A model generated the notes under the pieces. The model searched no databases and was not told the origin of the DNA. It was given only the letters and a program-made list of their open reading frames with translations. From positions 54,275 to 118,274 of the forward strand of contig NZ_JANQIM010000010.1 of NCBI RefSeq assembly GCF_028282165.1: a stretch of DNA of 64,000 nucleotides. The letters are read 5' to 3'. Numbering within the stretch: the first letter of the stretch is position 1; every line of letters begins with the position of its first letter. This DNA comes from Winogradskyella sp. Its GTDB lineage: Bacteria > Bacteroidota > Bacteroidia > Flavobacteriales > Flavobacteriaceae. The position numbers and the translations under genes are program-made. Of the stretch, positions 1-7,350 are shown in pieces.

Positions 1-1
1 A

Positions 2-1000
2 TCTTCTGGTGATCGATTTTATTCTCCATTGGTTAAAAATATTGCCAAGCAAGAAGGTATTTCTCAATCTGAATTGGATACCATTCCTGGTACAGGTAAA
101 GATGGTCGTGTCACTAAAAATGACATTAAGAATTACTTGCAATCTCGCAGTTCTGCACCAGTTTCTAAACCGAAACCTGAACCTGAACCTATTGAAATTA
201 AGGAAACTGTTGCGCCTCAAGTCGTTGAGACGAAAGTAGAAGTCCCAAAACCTAAGGAAAAACCAGCTCCGACTCCTGTAGTAGCTTCTGGTGATGATGA
301 AATTATTGAAATGACTAGAATGGGGAAACTCATTTCTAAGCATATGATTGATTCCGTACAGACCTCTGCTCATGTACAGTCTTTTATAGAAGCAGATGTA
401 ACAAACATATGGAACTGGAGAAATAAGCATAAAAATGCCTTTAAACAGCGAGAAGGGGAAAACTTAACATTCACTCCAATTTTTATGGAGGCCGTTGCCA
501 AAGCCTTACGCGATTATCCAATGATGAACATTTCTGTACAAGGTGATAATATCATTAAAAAGAAGCATATCAATTTGGGTATGGCAGCTGCACTTTCAGA
601 TGGTAATCTAATAGTACCGGTGATTAAGGATGCCGATCAGCTAAACCTTTTGGGTATGGCCAAAAAGGTAAACGATTTAGCAAGTAGGGCTAGGGAAAAT
701 AAATTAAATCCTGACGATATCCAAGGAGGTACATACACAGTTACTAACGTTGGTACATTTGGTAGTATTATGGGTACGCCAATTATCAATCAACCTCAAG
801 TAGGTATTTTAGCTTTAGGTGCCATTAGGAAAGTGCCAGCGGTTATAGAAACACCTGGTGGCGATTTTATAGGCATACGTTATAAAATGTTTATGTCTCA
901 TTCTTATGACCATAGAGTGGTAAACGGTGCTCTTGGTGGACAATTTGTTAAAGCTGTAAAAGACTATTTAGAAGCTTGGGATTCCGATAGAGAGATTTAA
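2..1000 (+). CDS. 2-oxoacid dehydrogenase E2 (dihydrolipoyl acyltransferase), C-terminal part
   Basis: The gene enters from the left edge, so its start and lipoyl domain are missing. What remains is a peripheral subunit-binding domain (codons about 20-160, with the VKNIAKQEGI and GRVTKNDI pattern), a linker rich in Pro, Glu and Lys, and the catalytic acyltransferase domain. It would form the E2 core of a pyruvate or branched-chain 2-oxoacid dehydrogenase and move the acyl group from lipoyl to CoA. The active-site motif is DHRVVNG (His codon 911-913), where most E2 enzymes have Asp instead of Asn (codon 923-925). Substrate class cannot be decided from this fragment. A hairpin terminator follows. 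Confidence 0.93.
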   Translation, partial: SSGDRFYSPLVKNIAKQEGISQSELDTIPGTGKDGRVTKNDIKNYLQSRSSAPVSKPKPEPEPIEIKETVAPQVVETKVEVPKPKEKPAPTPVVASGDDEIIEMTRMGKLISKHMIDSVQTSAHVQSFIEADVTNIWNWRNKHKNAFKQREGENLTFTPIFMEAVAKALRDYPMMNISVQGDNIIKKKHINLGMAAALSDGNLIVPVIKDADQLNLLGMAKKVNDLASRARENKLNPDDIQGGTYTVTNVGTFGSIMGTPIINQPQVGILALGAIRKVPAVIETPGGDFIGIRYKMFMSHSYDHRVVNGALGGQFVKAVKDYLEAWDSDREI

Positions 1001-1020
1001 TTTTAGTATATAGAATAGTG

Positions 1021-1054
1021 AAAAAGACATGGTAAATCGCTATGTCTTTTTTAT
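1021..1054 (+). terminator. Rho-independent terminator after the E2 gene
   Basis: AAAAAGACAT (1021-1030) pairs perfectly with ATGTCTTTTT (1042-1051) and is followed by more T residues. It lies 20 bases after the E2 stop codon. Confidence 0.8.
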
Positions 1055-1084
1055 TTTCACACACAAAAATCATTTAATTCTAGT

Positions 1085-1092
1085 TACCTTTG
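1085..1092 (+). promoter_or_regulatory. Possible -7 box for the exonuclease gene
   Basis: TACCTTTG fits the Bacteroidota -7 consensus TAnnTTTG. No convincing -33 TTG is seen. If it is used, the leader RNA of the exonuclease gene would contain the whole inverted repeat at 1111-1188. Confidence 0.4.
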
Positions 1093-1110
1093 CAAATCAA
1101 ACTAAGGTTT

Positions 1111-1188
1111 GTCATTCCTGCATAGGCAGGAATCCACAAAAATCTTAAAAAGTTAAATTAATAAGATTCCTGCCTATGCAGGAATGAC
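1111..1188. repeat. Inverted pair of palindromic intergenic repeats
   Basis: A 23-base unit at 1111-1133 is repeated as its exact reverse complement at 1166-1188. Each unit is itself a hairpin with arms ATTCCTGC and GCAGGAAT. A diverged unit of the same type lies at about 56458-56482. Units of this kind are dispersed in many flavobacterial genomes. Confidence 0.85.
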
Positions 1189-1194
1189 ATCCAT

Positions 1195-1971
1195 ATGCAA
1201 CTCAACTTAAATAAGCCCATTTGTTTTTTCGATTTAGAAACTACGGGAATTAATATTTCCAAGGATAGAATTGTGGAGATCTCTATTCTGAAAGTGCATC
1301 CTAACGGAAAAGAAGAAACCTATACCAAACGTGTTAACCCTACTATTCCTATTCCGCCAGAGGTAACTAAAGTTCATGGAATTTCAGATGCTGATGTTGC
1401 AGATGCACCAACGTTCAAGGAAATTTCAAAAGAGGTACATCATTTAATTAAAGATTCAGATTTAGGAGGTTTTAATTCTAACCGCTTTGACATTCCACTG
1501 TTGGCAGAGGAAATGTTGAGAGCAGAGGTTGATTTTGATATGAAAAACAGAGTCGCAATAGATGTACAGACAATTTTTCATAAAATGGAACAACGTACTT
1601 TAAGTGCTGCGTACAAATTCTATTGCGATAAAAACCTTGATGATGCCCATAGTGCTGAAGCAGATACTATTGCTACTTATGAGGTGTTAAAAGCACAATT
1701 GTCCAAATATGATGAACTGCAAAATGATACTAAATTCTTGGCGGATTTCAGTTCACGAAAAAAGTTTGCTGACTTCGCAGGCTTTCTATCCTACAATAAA
1801 GATGGCGAAGAATGCTTTTCTTTTGGTAAACATAAGGGTAAACGTGTAGTGGATGTCTTGGAGCAAGAACCAGGTTATTTTGGTTGGTTGCTTAATGCTG
1901 ATTTCCCTTTATATACTAAAAAAGTGTTAACTGCTATTAAGTTACGTCAGTTTAATAATAAATTGGGCTAA
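1195..1971 (+). CDS. ExoX/DnaQ-like 3'-5' exonuclease
   Basis: 258 residues. The N-terminal half is a DEDDh exonuclease: motif I is DLETTG (Asp13, Glu15), motif II region has FNSNRFD near residue 93-99, and motif III is HSAEAD (His152, Asp157). Such enzymes remove nucleotides from 3' ends in proofreading, repair or end trimming. After residue 190 there is a second small domain, with FGKHKGKRVVDVL and WLLNADFP, that resembles the ExoX C-terminal/DUF3820 type and is much like the free-standing protein encoded at 24047-24277. That arrangement argues for ExoX-like rather than polymerase epsilon. The start lies 6 bases after the inverted repeat, whose end supplies the ribosome-binding region. Confidence 0.9.
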   Translation: MQLNLNKPICFFDLETTGINISKDRIVEISILKVHPNGKEETYTKRVNPTIPIPPEVTKVHGISDADVADAPTFKEISKEVHHLIKDSDLGGFNSNRFDIPLLAEEMLRAEVDFDMKNRVAIDVQTIFHKMEQRTLSAAYKFYCDKNLDDAHSAEADTIATYEVLKAQLSKYDELQNDTKFLADFSSRKKFADFAGFLSYNKDGEECFSFGKHKGKRVVDVLEQEPGYFGWLLNADFPLYTKKVLTAIKLRQFNNKLG

Positions 1972-2004
1972 ATATATAAAGCGTATCCCTAACAGCCTTT
2001 TTAT

Positions 2005-2616
2005 ATGAAACTTATCTGCATAGGTCGTAATTATACAGATCATATCAAAGAACTTGAAAATGAAAAGCCGAAAGATCCTGTGGTGTTCTTAAAGCCAGAC
2101 ACTTCTATTCTATTAAAAAAGATGCCTTTTTTTATTCCGGAGTTCTCTGATAACGTACATCATGAAGTTGAGGTTTTGGTGAAAATCAAAAAAGTTGGGA
2201 AATATATTGATAAGAAATTTGCACATAAATATTACGACGAGATAGGTCTAGGTATCGACTTTACAGCGAGAGACCTTCAGGCAGAGTTAAAGTCAAAAGG
2301 ACTCCCTTGGGAAAAGGCTAAAGCATTTGATGGTGCTGCAGTTGTGGGGAATTGGCTGCCCAAATCACAATTTGAAGATGTTAACCACATCAACTTTAGC
2401 CTTAAGAAAAATAATGAGGTGGTACAATCTGGTAATACAGCATTAATGCTTTGGAAGATTGATGAACTTATCGAATATGTCTCAAAGTATTTCACTTTAA
2501 AAATAGGAGATATTATTTTTACAGGCACACCATCTGGTGTTGGTAAGGTTTTTGCAAACGACGAATTAAAAGGATATATTGAGGGCCAAGAACTGTTTTC
2601 AATTAAAATTAGATAA
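2005..2616 (+). CDS. Fumarylacetoacetate hydrolase (FAH) family protein
   Basis: 203 residues, the length of the FAHD1/YcgM type of FAH-fold enzyme. The N-terminus begins with the usual KLICIGRNY and the metal ligands are visible as the HHEVEVLV segment (His52, Glu54, Glu56 region), followed by DFTARDLQ and, near the end, FTGTPSGVG. Relatives act as acylpyruvate hydrolases or oxaloacetate decarboxylases/tautomerases; the substrate cannot be told here. Its stop codon directly abuts the start of the Hpt-domain gene, so it probably belongs to an operon with that gene and cinA. Confidence 0.9.
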   Translation: MKLICIGRNYTDHIKELENEKPKDPVVFLKPDTSILLKKMPFFIPEFSDNVHHEVEVLVKIKKVGKYIDKKFAHKYYDEIGLGIDFTARDLQAELKSKGLPWEKAKAFDGAAVVGNWLPKSQFEDVNHINFSLKKNNEVVQSGNTALMLWKIDELIEYVSKYFTLKIGDIIFTGTPSGVGKVFANDELKGYIEGQELFSIKIR

Positions 2617-2958
2617 ATGGCAAAACATTATAAACTAGATCGGGTACGTGAGATGGCCGATAATGACGAAGATTTCGTTATGGCATTAGCAGCAGCTTTT
2701 ATAGAAGAAGTCCCAGAAGATGCAGAGCGCTTAAGAAAAGCCGTACCAGAAAAAGACTTTTATGAGACCTATCAAGCGGCACACAAAATGAAGCCCACCA
2801 TAGAATTATTCGATTTGGGGGTTTATGACGAACTCATCGAAGTACAAGATTGGGGAAAATATGAGCAAGAGGATAAAAATATAGAAACTCAACTCGAAAA
2901 AGTTTTGATAGCAGTAGAAAACGCTACCAATGAAATAAAAGCCGATTTCGGATTATAA
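2617..2958 (+). CDS. Hpt (histidine phosphotransfer) domain protein
   Basis: 113 residues, all one helical Hpt-like domain. The phospho-accepting His is most likely His56 in the AAHKMKP segment, the position of HxLKG in classical Hpt proteins (here HKMKP). The protein is acidic and has no signal peptide or membrane segment, so it should be cytoplasmic. No kinase or response regulator is nearby, so its partners are unknown. It starts on the base after the FAH gene stop and ends on the base before cinA, which indicates co-translation within one operon. Confidence 0.75.
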   Translation: MAKHYKLDRVREMADNDEDFVMALAAAFIEEVPEDAERLRKAVPEKDFYETYQAAHKMKPTIELFDLGVYDELIEVQDWGKYEQEDKNIETQLEKVLIAVENATNEIKADFGL

Positions 2959-4206
2959 ATGCAAGCAGAAATAATAACAATTGGCGATGAAATTCTCATT
3001 GGGCAAATTGTAGATACTAACTCGGCATTTCTAGCCAGAGAGTTCAATAAGGTAGGTATTTCTGTTTATCAAATTACCTCGGTACAAGACGATAAAGAGC
3101 ATATCCTTAAAGCACTTGAAGAGGCGGAGGGAAATGCAGATATTATTATCATTACTGGAGGATTGGGACCTACAAAAGATGATATCACAAAAATAACACT
3201 CTGCGACTATTTTGATGACATCTTAGTCGAAAACAAAGACGTCCTAGCTCATGTAGAGTATTTGTTTTCAACCTATATCAGTACGCCAATTTCAGATCTC
3301 AACCGTAGACAAGCATTGGTGCCGTCAAAATCAAAAGTGCTTATGAACCAGTTTGGGACAGCTCCAGGTATGTGGTTGGAAAAAAACGGAAAAGTATTTG
3401 TGTCATTACCAGGTGTACCTTACGAAATGAAAGCACTCATTACAAATGAAGTCCTTCCAGAATTAAGAAAAAAATATCATTTTCCATACATAAAGCATAA
3501 AACATTGCTTACTTATGGTCTTGGAGAGAGTGCCATAGCCAATAGAATTGAAGCTTGGGAAGATGCTTTACCAAGTTTCATAAAGTTAGCCTATTTACCC
3601 AATTTAGGTAAGGTTAGGTTACGCTTGTCGGGTAAATCTATGGACAAGAATTTATTGGAGACCGAACTAAAAAAACAAATACAATTAGTATTACCTCAGA
3701 TCGAAGACATATTTGTTGGTTTTGAAGAGGACGCTTCGTTAGAAGCCATTATTGGTAAGCAACTAATAGCACTTGGTAAAACTGTAGCTGTCGCCGAAAG
3801 TTGTACTGGAGGACAAATAGCTAAAGCCATAACAACTAATGCAGGTGCTTCAAAATACTTTAATGGAAGCATCGTAACTTATGCCACAGCATCAAAAGTT
3901 AATACTTTAGGTGTTTCTAAAAAAGACATTGAAGCACATTCCGTAGTCAGTAAAGAAGTTGCCGAAGCTATGGCATCTAAGGTTAGGGTATTATTCAATA
4001 CGGATTATGGGATAAGTACTACTGGAAATGCCGGACCATCAAAAGGCGACTCCGACGCAGAAGTAGGTACAGTTTGGATCGCCATAGCCAATGAACATAA
4101 CGTGTATTCTGAAGTCTTTAATTTCGGGAACCATCGCGATAAGGTGATTATGAAAGCTACCAATAAGGCTTTCGAAATGCTACAAAAAGAAATTTTGAAA
4201 AAGTAG
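2959..4206 (+). CDS. cinA: CinA family protein (nicotinamide mononucleotide deamidase/competence-damage protein)
   Basis: 415 residues, a full-length two-domain CinA. The N-terminal molybdopterin-binding-like (COG1058) domain begins QAEIITIGDEILIGQI and contains TGGLGPTKDD and GTAPGMW. The C-terminal PncC domain (from about residue 260) has AESCTGGQIA and the GPSKGD segment. The family recycles NMN by deamidation and hydrolyses ADP-ribose derivatives. It starts on the base after the Hpt gene stop. The operon ends here; the promoter of the ribosomal protein operon follows. Confidence 0.95.
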   Translation: MQAEIITIGDEILIGQIVDTNSAFLAREFNKVGISVYQITSVQDDKEHILKALEEAEGNADIIIITGGLGPTKDDITKITLCDYFDDILVENKDVLAHVEYLFSTYISTPISDLNRRQALVPSKSKVLMNQFGTAPGMWLEKNGKVFVSLPGVPYEMKALITNEVLPELRKKYHFPYIKHKTLLTYGLGESAIANRIEAWEDALPSFIKLAYLPNLGKVRLRLSGKSMDKNLLETELKKQIQLVLPQIEDIFVGFEEDASLEAIIGKQLIALGKTVAVAESCTGGQIAKAITTNAGASKYFNGSIVTYATASKVNTLGVSKKDIEAHSVVSKEVAEAMASKVRVLFNTDYGISTTGNAGPSKGDSDAEVGTVWIAIANEHNVYSEVFNFGNHRDKVIMKATNKAFEMLQKEILKK

Positions 4207-4216
4207 GATTTTAGTT

Positions 4217-4246
4217 TTGTCAAACTTTAATTATTTACTAAATTTG
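4217..4246 (+). promoter_or_regulatory. Promoter of the rpmB-rpmG-DUF4295 operon
   Basis: A TTG at 4217-4219 and TAAATTTG at 4239-4246 are 19 bases apart, an excellent match to the Bacteroidota primary sigma promoter (TTG-N19-21-TAnnTTTG). The leader to the rpmB start is about 35 bases. Confidence 0.75.
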
Positions 4247-4286
4247 CACCCTGTTAAAAATTAACACACCTTAAAGAAAGAGTACA

Positions 4287-4523
4287 ATGTCTAGAGTTTG
4301 TGAACTTACTGGGAAAAAAGCGATGGTCGGAAACAATGTTTCCCACGCGATGAATAAAACGAAGCGCAAGTTTAATGCTAACTTAATTAAAAAGCGTTTT
4401 TACATTCCTGAAGAAGATAAGTGGGTAACATTAAAAGTTTCTACATCTGCATTAAAAACAATCAACAAAATTGGTATTACTGCAGCTTTAAAGGAAGCTA
4501 GAGAAAAAGGGTTTTACAAATAA
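4287..4523 (+). CDS. rpmB: 50S ribosomal protein L28
   Basis: 78 residues, normal length. It starts MSRVCELTGKK, with the conserved GNNVSHAMNKTKRKF segment that contacts 23S rRNA. First gene of the three-gene operon; 27 bases separate it from rpmG. No zinc-binding cysteine pair is present beyond Cys5. Confidence 0.97.
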   Translation: MSRVCELTGKKAMVGNNVSHAMNKTKRKFNANLIKKRFYIPEEDKWVTLKVSTSALKTINKIGITAALKEAREKGFYK

Positions 4524-4550
4524 TAGCTTGCGGGCTAAAGTCAATTTACA

Positions 4551-4733
4551 ATGGCAAAAAAAGGAAATAGAATACAAGTTATCTTAGAGTGCACAGAGCA
4601 CAAAGCTTCTGGTATGCCAGGAACTTCAAGATATATTACAACAAAAAATAAGAAGAATACGCCAGGTCGTATGGAGATTAAAAAGTTTAATCCTATCCTT
4701 AAGCGTATGACAGTTCACAAAGAGATAAAATAA
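4551..4733 (+). CDS. rpmG: 50S ribosomal protein L33
   Basis: 60 residues, normal length, very basic. It starts [18 protein letters not shown] and has the [11 protein letters not shown] segment. Only one Cys is present, so this is the zinc-free (C-minus) L33 form. It lies between rpmB and the DUF4295 gene in the conserved Bacteroidota order. Confidence 0.97.
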   Translation: MAKKGNRIQVILECTEHKASGMPGTSRYITTKNKKNTPGRMEIKKFNPILKRMTVHKEIK

Positions 4734-4740
4734 TTAAATC

Positions 4741-4893
4741 ATGGCAAAGAAATCAGTAGCGTCTTTACAGACAGGATCAAAGCGTTTGACAAAAGCTATT
4801 AAAATGGTGAAATCACCAAAAACTGGTGCTTACATGTTCGTAGAATCAGTAATGGCGCCAGAATTTGTCAATGACTTTTTAAGTAAGAAATAA
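4741..4893 (+). CDS. DUF4295 family small basic protein
   Basis: 50 residues, MAKKSVASLQTGSKRLTKAI at the start and a TGAYMFVE segment, strongly basic. It is 7 bases after rpmG. This protein is found in Bacteroidota directly behind rpmG and is believed to be a lineage-specific ribosome-associated protein; that role is from genomic context, not from any motif seen here. A strong terminator follows. Confidence 0.9.
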   Translation: MAKKSVASLQTGSKRLTKAIKMVKSPKTGAYMFVESVMAPEFVNDFLSKK

Positions 4894-4916
4894 GCTTTAA
4901 AAATATAAAGTTTTGT

Positions 4917-4947
4917 AAAACTGCTTTCGTTTGAAAGCAGTTTTTTT
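4917..4947 (+). terminator. Rho-independent terminator of the rpmB operon
   Basis: Stem AAAACTGCTTTC (4917-4928), loop GTTT, then GAAAGCAGTTTT and a run of seven T residues (4941-4947). Confidence 0.9.
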
Positions 4948-5019
4948 ATGGCTATATTTGAACGAATCTGACAACTTAGCAGTAAATCATTAAAGGCAAG
5001 GTTGTTGTTTCATAGTTTT

Positions 5020-5111
5020 GGGCGTTACCCTGACGGTAAACATCAGGGTCGGGCTTTTCGCTATATCCAAGACGATACAGTCTGGGGATGTCGCTTCAAT
5101 CCCTAACGCAA
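5020..5111. repeat. Structured intergenic repeat element upstream of ftsY
   Basis: About 92 bases that begin GGGCGTTACCC and end CCCTAACGCAAGG. GCGTTA (5022-5027) pairs with TAACGC (5104-5109) to close the element. Inside are two hairpins: ACCCTGA (5027-5033) with TCAGGGT (5043-5049), and CC-AGAC with GTCTGG (about 5067-5084). I recall near-identical frames with variable hairpin tips scattered through flavobacterial genomes, so it is most likely a dispersed repeat; that recollection was not checked. Confidence 0.65.
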
Positions 5112-5148
5112 GGCAGAGCAAACAAACGAAAAACGATTAAACGATAGA

Positions 5149-6123
5149 ATGAGTTTTTTTAAAAAAATATTTTCTTCTGAAAAGAAAGAAACCCTAGATA
5201 AAGGATTAGAGAAATCTAAATCCTCCTTTTTCACTAAATTGAATAAAGCCGTAGCCGGAAAATCTAAAGTTGACGACGATGTTTTAGATAATCTAGAGGA
5301 AGTCTTGGTTACCAGTGATGTTGGAGTTAACACCACGCTCAAAGTTATAGAGCGTATAGAAGAACGCGTAGCAAGAGATAAGTATTTAGGTACTTCAGAG
5401 CTTAATCAAATTTTAAGAGAGGAAATTGCCGGATTATTATCAGAAACTAATGTTGGTGAAGATACGGACTATACCATACCAGAGTTGCCCAACCAAGAGA
5501 ATGGTAATAAAACACCTTATGTCGTTATGGTTGTTGGCGTTAATGGTGTTGGTAAGACTACAACTATTGGTAAGTTAGCCTATCAGTTTAAGAAGAAAGG
5601 ACTAAAAGTCGTATTAGGAGCAGCAGATACCTTTAGAGCAGCTGCCATAGATCAGTTACAAGTCTGGGCAGACAGAGTTGATGTCCCCATGATAAAACAA
5701 GATATGGGATCAGATCCTGCATCGGTGGCTTTTGATACCTTACAATCTGGTGTTAATCAAGATGCAGATGTTATTATCATTGATACTGCAGGGCGTTTAC
5801 ACAATAAGGTGAATCTAATGAACGAGTTGACCAAGGTAAAGCGCGTAATGCAAAAAGTGATCGCCGATGCGCCTCATGATGTATTATTGGTTTTAGACGG
5901 CTCTACAGGACAAAATGCCTTTGAGCAAGCCAAACAATTTACAGCAGCAACGGAAGTAACGTCTTTGGCAGTTACCAAATTAGATGGTACAGCAAAAGGA
6001 GGTGTCGTTATTGGCATTAGCGACCAATTTAAAATTCCTGTAAAATATATTGGTGTAGGCGAGGGCATTGAGGATTTACAAGTCTTTAATAAATACGAAT
6101 TTGTAGATTCGTTTTTTAAATGA
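5149..6123 (+). CDS. ftsY: Signal recognition particle receptor FtsY
   Basis: 324 residues, a complete SRP receptor GTPase with a short basic N-terminal region. The G1 loop is GVNGVGKT (residues 130-137), followed by DTFRAAA, DTAGRL and TKLDGTAKGG. It docks ribosome-SRP complexes at the inner membrane for delivery to SecYEG/YidC. Its position after the rpmB operon is the usual one in Bacteroidota. The last 42 coding bases are repeated exactly at 8405-8446, more than 2 kb downstream, which suggests that the 3' end was the target of an integration event that rebuilt the gene. Confidence 0.97.
   Translation: MSFFKKIFSSEKKETLDKGLEKSKSSFFTKLNKAVAGKSKVDDDVLDNLEEVLVTSDVGVNTTLKVIERIEERVARDKYLGTSELNQILREEIAGLLSETNVGEDTDYTIPELPNQENGNKTPYVVMVVGVNGVGKTTTIGKLAYQFKKKGLKVVLGAADTFRAAAIDQLQVWADRVDVPMIKQDMGSDPASVAFDTLQSGVNQDADVIIIDTAGRLHNKVNLMNELTKVKRVMQKVIADAPHDVLLVLDGSTGQNAFEQAKQFTAATEVTSLAVTKLDGTAKGGVVIGISDQFKIPVKYIGVGEGIEDLQVFNKYEFVDSFFK
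6080..6121 (+). repeat. Direct repeat, left copy (ftsY 3' end; possible att site)
   Basis: 42 bases identical to 8405-8446. The identity ends inside the stop codon (TGA here, TAG in the right copy). The two copies bracket the AraC regulator and hydrolase genes. Confidence 0.9.
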
Positions 6124-6190
6124 TAAAACTTCATTTTGTCATACTGTCCCGATAGCTATCCGGATTGTTTCAGCATCTCATCAATAAGTC

Positions 6191-6199
6191 GTAAATAGT
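6191..6199 (+). promoter_or_regulatory. Upstream copy of the putative AraC-family operator 9-mer
   Basis: GTAAATAGT, the same 9-mer that occurs twice just upstream of the hydrolase gene (7256-7264 and 7277-7285). It lies about 200 bases before the AraC gene start and could serve autoregulation. The rest of the 278-base gap 6124-6401 holds one imperfect TCCCGATAGCTATC palindrome (about 6147-6164) and no gene. Confidence 0.35.
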
Positions 6200-6401
6200 C
6201 AAACCTTAAAGTTTGTTTGCTGAGGTTGTCTAAGTACAAAACCTGTGAGGTCTTTGTATTATCTTTATAAAGACCGATTGTGATATCAGTATGGCGCTTA
6301 TAGTATTAAAGTGAACACTGATTAGTAAAAAAAGTAAAAAGTCCTAGTCTATCCGTAAAAAAAGATATCGCAGCTAAACGGAATATCTTATTTTTACCTA
6401 A

Positions 6402-7259
6402 ATGGAAAAAACGTACGACATACCAAAGTTTCTTTCCTACTTCAATGGAGAACAACCCAAAAATCATCATATACACTTTACCAAGTACGAGGATTGCCAA
6501 AGTATGCGCCTGCAATCGCAACCTATTTCTATAGATTTTTATCTATTGGCAATAAAATGTGGCTATGACAAAAGCCTTGACATTGGGCAAACAACGTACG
6601 ATATAGCAGATTCATACATTTACTTTTGCCAACCACAAAAAACGCTCGAATGGCAGATTACCCAGCCACTTTCGGGCTATCATATTTTATTGGATACTAA
6701 AATCTTCAAGCGTTTTGCTCAAGAATATTCTTTTCTGCATTACAAAAACCACGAGGCACTTTTTCTTAACAAAGAAGAGGAAACAGAACTGTTGGATTTG
6801 TTTCAAAAAGCATATAATCTGTATTCAAAAAACAATTTTTCGCAAGACGTATTGTTGTCCTACGCATCATTGATTTTATCTTACACGAACTCGTTTTACA
6901 AAAGGCAATTTGAAACGCGTAAAAACATATATAACAAAGTAGTTTCAGATTTTTATAAGGATTTGGAAAACTATTACGACCTTAAAAACGAATCTAAACT
7001 GCCATCGGTTCAATATTTTGCCAACAAAGCGAATCTTACGACTAATTATTTTGGGGATTTAATTAGGCATTTCACAGATAAATCACCTCAGAAGCACATT
7101 AATACATTCTTGGCGCATATTGCCAAAGACAGATTGCGAAAAACAAGCCATTCCATAAGTGAAATTGCTTACGCCTTAGGTTTTGAATCACCGTCGTATT
7201 TTACCCGATTTTTTAAAAAAGAAACAGGGATTACACCTTCCGTATTTCGTCAACAGTAA
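6402..7259 (+). CDS. AraC family transcriptional regulator
   Basis: 285 residues. The N-terminal two thirds is a cupin-like ligand or sensor domain; the C-terminal 100 residues form the double helix-turn-helix of the AraC/XylS family, with SISEIAYALGFESPSYFTRF and the closing KKETGITPSVFRQQ. It probably controls the alpha/beta hydrolase gene 92 bases downstream: two exact GTAAATAGT repeats lie 21 bases apart in that gap, and a third copy lies upstream of this gene. The pair sits between the two ftsY tails and is inferred to have been acquired. The inducer is unknown. Confidence 0.92.
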   Translation: MEKTYDIPKFLSYFNGEQPKNHHIHFTKYEDCQSMRLQSQPISIDFYLLAIKCGYDKSLDIGQTTYDIADSYIYFCQPQKTLEWQITQPLSGYHILLDTKIFKRFAQEYSFLHYKNHEALFLNKEEETELLDLFQKAYNLYSKNNFSQDVLLSYASLILSYTNSFYKRQFETRKNIYNKVVSDFYKDLENYYDLKNESKLPSVQYFANKANLTTNYFGDLIRHFTDKSPQKHINTFLAHIAKDRLRKTSHSISEIAYALGFESPSYFTRFFKKETGITPSVFRQQ

Positions 7260-7285
7260 ATAGTGGTACTGATTCCGTAAATAGT
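7256..7285 (+). promoter_or_regulatory. Putative AraC-family operator (two direct repeats)
   Basis: GTAAATAGT occurs at 7256-7264 and again at 7277-7285, same strand, 21 bases start to start, i.e. two helical turns as expected for an AraC-type dimer or the two HTH units. The second repeat ends 26 bases before the -7 box at 7312, a good place for activation. The first overlaps the regulator's stop codon. Confidence 0.55.
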
Positions 7286-7311
7286 TAAAGTCCCAAAGGG
7301 GGTTTGTATTT

Positions 7312-7319
7312 TATCTTTG
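7312..7319 (+). promoter_or_regulatory. -7 box of the hydrolase gene
   Basis: TATCTTTG matches TAnnTTTG. No good -33 TTG precedes it, which fits an activator-dependent promoter. Transcription should begin near 7325, so the ATG at 7327 would be almost leaderless and the ATG at 7351 is preferred as start. Confidence 0.5.
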
Positions 7320-7350
7320 ATGTATTATGCAACTAAAGCAACATCAAAAC

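Noticed and set aside
1111..1188. Inverted repeats as ends of an insertion sequence
   Set aside because: Only 32 bases lie between the arms, no transposase, and the units are self-palindromic dispersed repeats.
7327..7350. Hydrolase start at 7327
   Set aside because: The promoter box would place transcription start almost on this codon; the ATG at 7351 gives a short normal leader.
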